Assembly (NCBI RefSeq): GCF_025144225.1
Contig: NZ_JALXXB010000011.1
Location: 11,299 to 75,298, forward strand
Source of the DNA: Aestuariimicrobium sp. p3-SID1156
Lineage (GTDB): Bacteria; Actinomycetota; Actinomycetes; Propionibacteriales; Propionibacteriaceae
Direction: 5' to 3'
DNA length: 64,000 nucleotides
Shown here: positions 46,007 to 55,680 of the stretch, piece after piece
How positions within the stretch are numbered: the stretch's first letter is position 1
How the letters are laid out: every line of letters starts with the position of its first letter
Position numbers and translations under genes: made by a program
The notes under the pieces: model-generated
Told to the model about the DNA's origin: nothing
Seen by the model: only the letters and a program-made list of their open reading frames with translations
The model's database searches: none

Positions 46007-48271
46007 TCAGGCGAGCTCTGCCGGTACGAGCACTGCAGCCGGGTGGCGAGCGAACACCTCGCCCAGCTGAACGCGTCCTGAGTGGTGTGCACCGGACAAG
46101 ACGTCGCGCCACGTGCCCTGGGGCAGCGTGAGTCCGGAGTCCCCCCACCCACCGCGGCGTTCGAGCCCGACCGGAAGGCGCGTGGCCAGCGTGATCGCGC
46201 CACCGCGGTCGTATCCGACCAGGTGCTCGGCCAGCGGCCCCCCGAGAGCGATCGGGCGGTACTTGGTGAACAGCTCTGCGTGGTCTCGTCGCAGCCGCAG
46301 GATCTCAGTCACCAGATGGTGCTTGGCGAGGTCCAGTTCGGTCATGGAGCGGCCCAGGTCCACCGGGCGGCGATTGTCGGGGTCGACCAGTGAGTCCTCA
46401 ACGAACTCGGTGCCCCGATAGACGTCAGGAATGCCGGGCATCGTCAGCGCCACGACCTTCTGCGACAGCACGTTCACGCCCGCAGGGACAGCCATCAGGT
46501 CCCGCAGCGTCGACAGCGGTTCCACCAGGATCGGGTCGGTGAGCGCCTGGTCGATGGCGGCGTGGACCGCCATCTCATAGCCGGAGTTCGGAGCCGCCCA
46601 GCCGGTTTCGGTGTTGGCCTCGCGCATGGCTTTGGTGGCATAGGCGTGGAGCCGTCCAGCATCGATCGGGCCCACGGCCGCCAGGGTCTGGGCCAGCAGC
46701 CAGGCGAACGGGCGATCCGGCAGCTGCGTGGTCTCGATGAACCCCCGCCCCCAGGCCAGGGATTCGTCCACCAGCTCGGTGAGCACGCCCAGCGCCGCGC
46801 GCACGTCCTCGCCGCGCTTGGTGTCGTGCGTCGACAGCCCCACCATGGAGGCGGGGGAGTGCAGCTGCCGTCTGGCCTGGTCCTCATGCCAGCCGAGGAC
46901 GGTGGTGCCGAGGCGGCCGGGATGCCCGCCGACCTCGTTGGCGCCGATCCAGCGGGTGTAGCGGTACCAGGCGGTGTCCTCCAGACCCTTGGCCATCAGT
47001 GCTCCGGTGAACTGCTGGAAGCGCCGGGCAGCTTCCTGATCCACATCGGCCAGCACCGGGATCAGCGCCTGGATGTCTGCTCGCATCGAGGGCTCGCCCA
47101 GTGCTGCCGCAGAGGCAGCACGATCCAGGGCAGCGCGATCATGCGGCAGGTAGGTGCGGTAGACGTCCATGTGGGCGGCGATCTCGACCAGGGCGGCGTC
47201 GCTCGGTTCGCCGCGCAGAGACGCCGGCAGCACGCGCTGGATTCGGGCCCGCTCCGAGCCGAAGAGCTGGGCAGCGATCTGGCGCTTGGCGAGCAGGACA
47301 TGCTGCTCGACGTCCAGCGAATCACCGGTCAGGGTGCCGTAGCCGTCGGTCAGCGCGGCCTCGGAACCAGGATCGGCCACCAGCCGGGTCAGCTCGGCCA
47401 TCGCGTCATAGCCGCTGGTGCCGTCCACCGGCCAATCACTCGGCAGCTGCTCCCCGTCGGCCAGGATCTTCTCCACCACGATCCAGATCTCGTTGCCAAC
47501 CCGGCCCCGCAGGCGTCGCAGGTACTCCCCGGGGTCGGTCAGCCCGTCGGGATGGTCGATCCGGATGCCGTCCAACTGGCCATCGTCGGCCATCCGGAAG
47601 ATCCGTTCGTGGGTTGCCTCGAAGACCCGGGGGTCCTCGACCCTGAGGCCTGCCAGCGAGCTCACCGCGAAGAAGCGGCGGTAGTTCAGCTCGGTGGCGT
47701 CCAGCTGCCAGGGCGCCAGTCGGTAGTGCTGTCGGGACGCCACCAGCTCTGCGCCGGCACCGTCATCTGCCGAGCCGATGGCCACCGGGAAGCGGTGCTC
47801 GTGGAAGACCAGCTCGGAGCGATCCGGGCTGAACTCGAGCCCCGCCACCGACCCGTCGGCAGGAAGGACGGGGACCAGGATTGGCCCGGCGTCCCAGTCG
47901 ACGTCGAACCAGCTCGCATATGGCGACTGGCGCCCCTCACGCAGGACGCTCCACCAGGCCGGGTTCTCCCACGCCTTGGAGATGCCGCAGTGGTTCGGCA
48001 CGATGTCGAGCACGATCTTCAGGCCATGCGCGCGCGCCGCATCCACGAACGAGACCCAGCCCGCCTCGCCACCGCGCTGGGGGTCGACCTGGGTGCAGTC
48101 GACCCAGTCGTAACCATGATCAGATCCGGTGGTGGAGGTCAGCAGCGGCGACAGGTAGACCGCGTCCACGCCCAGTTCGACGATGCGGGGCAGGTCCGCG
48201 GCGGCGTCCTGGAGGGTGAAGCTGGGGCTGATCTGGTAGCGGTAGGTCGATGTCGGCAGGCTCCGGCTCAT
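46007..48271 (-). CDS. treY: malto-oligosyltrehalose synthase
   Basis: 754 residues, GH13. Converts the reducing end of maltodextrins to a trehalosyl unit; TreZ, not in the window, then frees trehalose. STYRYQISPSFTLQDAAADL, TTGSDHGYDWVD, IVLDIVPNHCG and GIRIDHPDGLTDPGEYL (catalytic Asp) and VSALTMPGIPDVYRG-type C-terminal residues are present. Starts 29 bp from divergent gltX. Confidence 0.93.
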   Translation of the reverse strand: MSRSLPTSTYRYQISPSFTLQDAAADLPRIVELGVDAVYLSPLLTSTTGSDHGYDWVDCTQVDPQRGGEAGWVSFVDAARAHGLKIVLDIVPNHCGISKAWENPAWWSVLREGRQSPYASWFDVDWDAGPILVPVLPADGSVAGLEFSPDRSELVFHEHRFPVAIGSADDGAGAELVASRQHYRLAPWQLDATELNYRRFFAVSSLAGLRVEDPRVFEATHERIFRMADDGQLDGIRIDHPDGLTDPGEYLRRLRGRVGNEIWIVVEKILADGEQLPSDWPVDGTSGYDAMAELTRLVADPGSEAALTDGYGTLTGDSLDVEQHVLLAKRQIAAQLFGSERARIQRVLPASLRGEPSDAALVEIAAHMDVYRTYLPHDRAALDRAASAAALGEPSMRADIQALIPVLADVDQEAARRFQQFTGALMAKGLEDTAWYRYTRWIGANEVGGHPGRLGTTVLGWHEDQARRQLHSPASMVGLSTHDTKRGEDVRAALGVLTELVDESLAWGRGFIETTQLPDRPFAWLLAQTLAAVGPIDAGRLHAYATKAMREANTETGWAAPNSGYEMAVHAAIDQALTDPILVEPLSTLRDLMAVPAGVNVLSQKVVALTMPGIPDVYRGTEFVEDSLVDPDNRRPVDLGRSMTELDLAKHHLVTEILRLRRDHAELFTKYRPIALGGPLAEHLVGYDRGGAITLATRLPVGLERRGGWGDSGLTLPQGTWRDVLSGAHHSGRVQLGEVFARHPAAVLVPAELA

Positions 48272-48300
48272 GCTGCGAGCCTAGTAGTCTGGACGCCATC

Positions 48301-49785
<1,485 letters not shown>

Positions 49786-49803
49786 GCCCGGATGGGCCAG
49801 TGC

Positions 49804-51507
49804 CTACTTCCCCTGCTTCTTCTGGATCGCCGCCCACTCGTCCTTGAGCCCCACCGTGCGGTGGAAGAACCCAGGACGATCAGGGTCCTTGGCGAAGTAG
49901 CCCAGCCGCTCGAACTGCACCACCTGTCCCGGCGCGACCTCAGCGATCGAAGCCTCACCGAGGGCGTTCGGCAGCAGTTCGCGCGAGTTCGGGTTCAGGT
50001 CGTCCAGTGGCTCGCCGGTCCGCTCGCCGGGCACCGGTGAGGTGAACAGGCGCTCGTAGAGGGCAGCCTCCACCGGGACGGCGTGGGGCACCGACACCCA
50101 GTGCATGGTCGACTTCACCTTGCGGCCATCCGGAGCGTCCCCCCCACGGGTCTCGGGGTCGTAGGTCGCATTGACCTGCACCACGTTCCCGTCCTCGTCC
50201 TTCACGACGTCGGTCGCGGTGACCAGGTAGGCGCCACGCAGGCGCACCTCGCGTCCGGGGGAGAGGCGGAAGAACTTCGGCGGAGGCACCTCGGCGAAGT
50301 CCTCGGACTCGATGACCAGTTCGCCGCTGAAGGCCACCTGGCGGGTGCCGTCCTCAGGGCGCTCGGGATTGTTCGCCACCTCGAAGTACTCGACCACTGG
50401 CTGGCCCTCGGCGTCCACCGGCCAGTTGGTGAGCACCAGCTTGAGCGGACGCAGCACGACCATCTTGCGCTGGGCCTCGGCGTTGAGCTCGCGGCGGACC
50501 ACGGCCTCCAGGGCCTCGATGGCGTGGCGGGAGTTGGTGCGCGCGGTGCCGATCTCGGTGCAGAAGGTGCGGATCGCCGAGGCGGGGTAGCCGCGGCGGC
50601 GCAGGCCCGACAGGGTGGGCATTCGGGCGTCATCCCAGCCGTCCACCACGCCATCGGCGACCAGCTTCTTGAGCCGGCGCTTGGAGGTGACGATGTGGGT
50701 GAACTCCAGCCGCGCGAACTCCAACTGCTTGGGCTGGTCGCTCGGCAGGGGCAGGTTCTCCAGGAACCAGTTGTAGAGCGGACGGTGCGAGTCGAACTCC
50801 AGGGTGCAGATGGAGTGGGTGACGCCCTCGATGGCGTCCGACTGCCCATGTGCCCAGTCGTAGGTGGGGTAGATGCACCAGGCGTCGCCGGTGCGGTGGT
50901 GGTGGCCGCGACGGATCCGGTACATCACCGGGTCGCGCAGCCACATGTTGTCCGACTGCATGTCGATCTTGGCGCGCAGGCAGCGCTCCCCGTCGGCGAA
51001 CTCCCCGGCACGCATCCGGGCGAACAGGTCCAGTGATTCCTCGACCGGACGGTTGCGGAAAGGCGATTCGATGCCGGGCTTGCCGAAGCCGCCGCGCTGC
51101 TCCGAGATCGTCTCCCCGGACTGGTCGTCGACATAGGCCAGCCCTCGACGGATCAGTTCCAGAGCCCATTCGTAGAGGTTCTCGAAGTAGTCCGAGGCGT
51201 AGTAGACGTTCTCGGGGTGGTAGCCCAGCCACTCGATGTCCTGCAGGATCGAGTCGACGAACTCCGTCTCCTCGGTGTCGGGGTTCGTGTCGTCGAAGCG
51301 CACATTGCAGATGCCGTCGAAGGCCTCGGCGATGGAGAAGTCCTGCACGATCGCCTTGGCATGCCCGATGTGGAGGTAGCCGTTCGGTTCGGGTGGGAAA
51401 CGGGTCTGGACGCGGCCCCCGTAGGTGCCCTTCTCGTTGTCCCTCTCGACCACCTCACGGATGAAGTCAGAGGCGACGGGCTTGCGGGCAGTGGCGTCCT
51501 GGCTCAT
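49804..51507 (-). CDS. glnS: glutaminyl-tRNA synthetase
   Basis: 567 residues from ATG 51507. FPPEPNGYLHIGHAKAI is the GlnRS HIGH region, FDDTNPDTEETEFVD and VTSKRRLKKLV (KMSKS region) follow, and the C-terminal two beta-barrel domains that read the anticodon are complete. This differs from GltX, which is next door and convergent with an 18-bp gap. Many Actinomycetota lack GlnRS and use GatCAB amidation of Glu-tRNA-Gln, so a GlnRS here points to lineage-specific acquisition. Confidence 0.95.
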   Translation of the reverse strand: MSQDATARKPVASDFIREVVERDNEKGTYGGRVQTRFPPEPNGYLHIGHAKAIVQDFSIAEAFDGICNVRFDDTNPDTEETEFVDSILQDIEWLGYHPENVYYASDYFENLYEWALELIRRGLAYVDDQSGETISEQRGGFGKPGIESPFRNRPVEESLDLFARMRAGEFADGERCLRAKIDMQSDNMWLRDPVMYRIRRGHHHRTGDAWCIYPTYDWAHGQSDAIEGVTHSICTLEFDSHRPLYNWFLENLPLPSDQPKQLEFARLEFTHIVTSKRRLKKLVADGVVDGWDDARMPTLSGLRRRGYPASAIRTFCTEIGTARTNSRHAIEALEAVVRRELNAEAQRKMVVLRPLKLVLTNWPVDAEGQPVVEYFEVANNPERPEDGTRQVAFSGELVIESEDFAEVPPPKFFRLSPGREVRLRGAYLVTATDVVKDEDGNVVQVNATYDPETRGGDAPDGRKVKSTMHWVSVPHAVPVEAALYERLFTSPVPGERTGEPLDDLNPNSRELLPNALGEASIAEVAPGQVVQFERLGYFAKDPDRPGFFHRTVGLKDEWAAIQKKQGK

Positions 51508-51680
51508 GGGCTCGATCCTAGTGGTCTGCCGAGAAGCGCTCATCTCGCGCTGCCCCGATAGGGTGCAGGACGCCCGGGCTCTCGTTTCCTCCACTGTCAC
51601 CAGCGCGTCACGCGGGAGTGGCCCATCAGGAATCGCGTCCCTTCGTTCACTCAACGACACGCCGCCACAGGAGGACACCC

Positions 51681-53456
51681 ATGCGCAAGACCTGGGCCCT
51701 GGTCGCGGGCCTCGCCGTGGCGTCCGGCATCGCTGCCGCTCCCGCCGCCGCCATCGCCGCTCGGAGGACGGTCACCCTGACCGTCCTGGCCACCACCGAC
51801 ACCCACGGGAACGTCTTTAACTGGGACTACTTCCGCAACCAGCCCTACAGCGACAAGTCCGGCACGGCCTACGGGCTGGCCCGGGCGGGAAGCATCATCA
51901 ACCAGATACGCGCCGAGCGTGGCGCTGAGTCGGTCATCGTCGTCGACAACGGTGACACCCTGCAGGGAACCCCGCTGGCGTACTACTACGCCAAAATGGA
52001 GCCGATCACCAAGACCGGCCAGACCCACCCGATGGCTGCTGCCTTCAATGCCGTCGGCTACGACGCCACCAACATAGGCAACCACGAGTTCAACTACGGC
52101 CCGGACCTGCTCACGACCTACGACCGCCAGCTGAAGGCGCCGATCCTGTCGGCCAACGTCCTGGACGCCAAGACGGGCAAGCCCGTCTTCCAGCCCTACA
52201 CCATCGTGACCCGCCACGTGAAGGGCGCCAAGCCAATCAAGGTCGGCATTCTCGGGCTGACCACCCCCGGTTCCATGATCTGGGACAAGGCGAACCTCGA
52301 GGGCAAGGTCATCATCCAGGACATGACAGCGGCTGCCCAGCGGTGGGTCCCCAAGGTCCGCGCGGCCGGCGCTGATGTGGTCGTCGTGATGAGCCACGCC
52401 GGCATCGGCCAGTCCTCCTATGACACCACCGCCCTCGGGGCGGAGAACCCCAGCGACAAGATCGCCGAGCAGGTCCCCGGGATCGACGCCATCGTGATGG
52501 GCCACACCCATCAGGACGTGCCGCAGAAGTTCATCACCAACCAGCAGACCGGCAAACAGGTCCTGCTCACCCAGCCTCGCTACTGGGCGTCTTCGGTCTC
52601 CGACATGACCTTTGAGTTGATCAAGGTCAAGGGCCAGTGGACCGTCGCCTCCGCCAAGTCGGTCGCCCGGTACAGCAAGAACGCCACCGATGACCCGGCC
52701 GTCACCGCTGCAGTCGAGGCGATGCACGACAAGGCGGTGGCCTATGTCAACCAGGTCGTGGCCACCTCCACCGAGGAAATGCCGGCTGCCACCTCGCGCT
52801 GGGAGGACACCGCCATCATCGACTTCATCCAGATGGTGCAGACCCAGACCGTCGAGGCCGGGCTGAAGGGCACCCAGTACGAGAACCTGCCGGTGCTCTC
52901 GATCGCGGCCCCGTTCTCCCGCACCGCCACCTTCCCCAAGGGTGAGGTGACCGTGCGTGACATCGCCGGCCTCTACATCTACGACAACACCCTGCAGGCG
53001 GTCGTGATGACCGCTGACCAGGTCAAGCAATACCTGGAGTACTCGGCCAAGTACTTCGGCACCGTCCCGGCCGGTGGCACCTTCGACCCCGACACCCACA
53101 CCTCGGTGGTCTACAACGGCCAGCAGGTCTGGGACTACAACTACGACATCATCTCCGGCCTGAACTACACGATCGACCTGTCGCAGCCCGTGGGGTCGCG
53201 CATCACCTCCTTGACCCACGCCGGTGGCACCCCGGTCGCGGGCGAGGAGAAGTTCGTGGTCGCGGTCAACAACTACCGCAGCAGCGGTGGGGGCAACTTC
53301 CCGCACATCGCCACCGCTCCGGTTGTCTACGACCAGAACCAGGAGATCCGCCAACTGCTGATCGACTGGGCCTCGGCTCACGGCACCATCGACCCGGCTG
53401 ACTTCTCCGTGAAGAACTGGGAGCTAACCGTCGCCGGCCAGCCCGCCCAGGGCTGA
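51681..53456 (+). CDS. secreted 5'-nucleotidase / 2',3'-cyclic phosphodiesterase family
   Basis: 591 residues with a Sec signal peptide (MRKTWALVAGLAVASGIAAA, cleavage near APAAAIA). Metallophosphatase motifs VLATTDTHGN, VVDNGDTLQGTP, NIGNHEFNYG, VVVMSHAG and VMGHTHQD build the dimetal site; the C-terminal domain with NNYRSSGGGNFPHI binds the nucleoside. It hydrolyses extracellular nucleotides to scavenge phosphate and nucleosides. A very strong AGGAGGA ribosome site precedes the ATG. Confidence 0.92.
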   Translation: MRKTWALVAGLAVASGIAAAPAAAIAARRTVTLTVLATTDTHGNVFNWDYFRNQPYSDKSGTAYGLARAGSIINQIRAERGAESVIVVDNGDTLQGTPLAYYYAKMEPITKTGQTHPMAAAFNAVGYDATNIGNHEFNYGPDLLTTYDRQLKAPILSANVLDAKTGKPVFQPYTIVTRHVKGAKPIKVGILGLTTPGSMIWDKANLEGKVIIQDMTAAAQRWVPKVRAAGADVVVVMSHAGIGQSSYDTTALGAENPSDKIAEQVPGIDAIVMGHTHQDVPQKFITNQQTGKQVLLTQPRYWASSVSDMTFELIKVKGQWTVASAKSVARYSKNATDDPAVTAAVEAMHDKAVAYVNQVVATSTEEMPAATSRWEDTAIIDFIQMVQTQTVEAGLKGTQYENLPVLSIAAPFSRTATFPKGEVTVRDIAGLYIYDNTLQAVVMTADQVKQYLEYSAKYFGTVPAGGTFDPDTHTSVVYNGQQVWDYNYDIISGLNYTIDLSQPVGSRITSLTHAGGTPVAGEEKFVVAVNNYRSSGGGNFPHIATAPVVYDQNQEIRQLLIDWASAHGTIDPADFSVKNWELTVAGQPAQG

Positions 53457-53574
53457 GTTGACTGCCTGACACTCCCGAGGAGGACTTGCCGAGCGCGGCA
53501 TCACAGGTGGTGGGTGCCAGGCGAAAACACGATGGCTTGTTGACTCATGTCAAGATGCCCGCGTGGCGGGGTCG

Positions 53575-54402
53575 TTGACTCACGTGAAGATGCCCGCTTG
53601 GACAGCTTGGTTTTGGACAGGTAGACGTGGTTGCGTTTGGCCCTTCGTTCGACCTGTCCACGGCGGCGGGCGAGCTCGAGCAGTTCCCGAGGGGTGTCGT
53701 AGCGGTGGTATCCGACACAGCGTCTGACCATGGCCCAGTTCTTCTGCTCGACATGGGCCTGGTCGTTGGACCGGGCCGGGCGACCACGGGTGGTAGGTGA
53801 TCTGGTGCAGGCTGCACCATTTCTGCAGGTGGTGGTTGATGAACTCACTGCCGTTGTCGGAATGGATCCCCAGGATCGCGAAGGGGAAACGGAGTGGGAG
53901 TTGTTCCAGCCCGGCACGCACGATGCGTTCGCCCTTGCTGGGAACGCTGATCGCTTCGGTCCAGCCGGTGGCGATGTCTGTCATGTCCAGGCTCCAGCAG
54001 AACTCACCGTTGTTGTCCCCGCCCTCGTGACCGACCAGGTCGATCTGCACGAATCCGGGTTCGGTGTTGTCCCACTCGGCCCAGGTCTTCATCAGGATGC
54101 TCACTTTCAGCAGGGACCCGGGCCGGGTATGGCTCATCCCGCAGGAGGACAGCAACCCTGCCCGATACGGTTTCAGGCGCCGGTCGATGGTCGCCGGTGA
54201 CATCTGCAACAGCGCCTCAACCACCTGCCCGCAGGCCTGCAGCTGGTCATGGGCACGCAAGGATTCCACCAATTGGGGCAGAGCCGGGTGGGGGCGTTTG
54301 CCGGTCGGGCCATCCAGCAGCACCCAGCATTGCACCACAAGTCGATCACTTCGGTTCCGTAGGTGAGGACCGGGTCAGGAGGCCAGAATCGCCTTGAGTC
54401 AA
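53575..54402 (-). mobile_element. remnant insertion sequence (DDE integrase-type transposase)
   Basis: Bounded by TTGACTCA at 53575 and its inverted copy TGAGTCAA at 54395. The transposase is broken: VQIDLVGHEGGDNNGEFCWS (first Asp), ILGIHSDNGSEFINHH (second Asp and following motif) lie in one frame, but SNDQAHVEQKNWAMVRRCVG, which contains the catalytic Glu, is in another, with a shift near 53785. The N-terminus is disrupted near 54335 too. A second TTGACTCA at 53540 lies outside the left end. The domain is of the rve type seen in IS481/IS3-like elements. Confidence 0.75.
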
Positions 54403-54417
54403 CGCGGATGGGAGCGA

Positions 54418-54621
54418 ATGAGCCCAGCGCGGGGTACGGCGGCGAGCATGTGGCGGATCTTATGCGCGGCCAACGTGTTGGTGCTCCTCTTGTCATTGCT
54501 CGGGGGGCGCCGTCCTCACATCTGGGGAATGGGCAGGTCCATGGGTGCGAATCGGCTCATGGCTCGGACAGCTATTCTTGGATCGGTGAACCTTCGCCTG
54601 CAACAGAGCGGTTGGCGCTAG
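54418..54621 (+). CDS. possible small membrane protein
   Basis: 67 codons from ATG 54418 with one hydrophobic stretch, WRILCAANVLVLLLSLLGG, then a basic tail. No convincing ribosome site and no family; it lies between a dead IS and another small gene. Could be chance. Confidence 0.25.
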   Translation: MSPARGTAASMWRILCAANVLVLLLSLLGGRRPHIWGMGRSMGANRLMARTAILGSVNLRLQQSGWR

Positions 54622-54734
54622 CGGCCGCGCATCTTGTGGAGAAATACGACGGATCGCTGGCGGGCGTCGAGTACTGCCGCGATTACGGTGACTCAACTGG
54701 GGGGAGTGCGTAATTGGAAGAGCGAGGTCGCCTG

Positions 54735-54968
54735 GTGAAAGTCCGATTGGTCTTCTCGGTAGTCATTTTTGCTCTGCTACTTACCATGGGGGCGTGGATG
54801 ACGTCGGTACCGCCCGCGTATCGCCAAGGGATCTGCACAGAGTCCGGATGCGAGACCGTGCGGGTCAACGCGGTGGCGGAACTGGGCTGGATGCTCATCA
54901 CCATCGCCGTGGTCGCGGGCATCATCTGGTTGGTTGCTCTCTTCCGGGCTCGGCGGCGCAACCGCTGA
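54735..54968 (+). CDS. two-helix membrane protein, unknown
   Basis: 77 residues from GTG 54735 (a TTG at 54714 would add seven). Helices VRLVFSVVIFALLLTMGAWM and LGWMLITIAVVAGIIWLVAL flank a short outside loop with two cysteines (GICTESGCETV) that could form a disulfide, ending FRARRRNR inside. Its stop is 6 bp from the convergent exonuclease gene. No family recognised. Confidence 0.6.
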   Translation: MKVRLVFSVVIFALLLTMGAWMTSVPPAYRQGICTESGCETVRVNAVAELGWMLITIAVVAGIIWLVALFRARRRNR

Positions 54969-54974
54969 CGTCAC

Positions 54975-55679
54975 TCAGCGTTGCAGGGACGCCAGGCTGC
55001 TGCCAGTCCCCGGCTCTTCGATGAGGGCCAGGTAGAGCTCCGCACAGGCCAGTGCGTCCGTGAGCGCCTCGTGGGCCTTGTAGACGGGCAGCCCGTAGCG
55101 TTGACGAGCACCCCACAGCCGCAGGGCGTCCCGTGGCGGCTCGTCATCGAAGCCCTGGGTGAGCAGCAGGTACTGCAGGTGCATGGTGTCAACGCTGCTG
55201 AAGACGGGGGCCGTGCCGAAGGCCCGCTCGCAGGCCGCTCCGAGGAAGCCCTCCTCCATGTCGGTGTAGTGGGCCAGCAGGACGCGTCCAGCCAGGGCGT
55301 CCAGGGTGATCGCCAGTGCCTCGGCGAGAGTGAGCCCCACCGACAACTGGTCATCGGTGAGCCCATGGATGGTGGCCGATTCGCCGACGCCGGGTCCGGG
55401 ACCGGCGCCCTGGCGGATCAGCAGGCGGCGAGCCCCGGACAGGTCGATCGAGCGTCCATTCACGGGCACGAAACCGATGGACAACAGTCGGTGGACCGTG
55501 GGGTCCAGGCCGGTGGTCTCCACGTCGATGGCGAGCAGCCGCAGGTCGTCGACCGGGGTGGTCGGGTCGGGAAGGGGATGCTCGAGATAGGCGCGCAGCG
55601 GGCCCCCCGGCGTCCGCGCGAGCAGCTTGCGGCGCCGATCGTCGGGGGAGCGGCGCGTCAGGGCGTCCCAGAAGGCCAT
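54975..55679 (-). CDS. DnaQ-like 3'-5' exonuclease
   Basis: 234 residues. DEDDh motifs: LLAIDVETTGLDP (DxE), IHGLTDDQL, LLAHYTDMEEGFL (Asp) and YKAHEALTDALACAELYL (His and Asp). These are proofreading-type nucleases of DNA or RNA. The start is 1 bp past the stop of the upstream cNMP/CBS gene, so they form an operon; this pair recurs in many bacteria, but the joint function is unclear. Confidence 0.87.
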   Translation of the reverse strand: MAFWDALTRRSPDDRRRKLLARTPGGPLRAYLEHPLPDPTTPVDDLRLLAIDVETTGLDPTVHRLLSIGFVPVNGRSIDLSGARRLLIRQGAGPGPGVGESATIHGLTDDQLSVGLTLAEALAITLDALAGRVLLAHYTDMEEGFLGAACERAFGTAPVFSSVDTMHLQYLLLTQGFDDEPPRDALRLWGARQRYGLPVYKAHEALTDALACAELYLALIEEPGTGSSLASLQR

Positions 55680-55680
55680 G

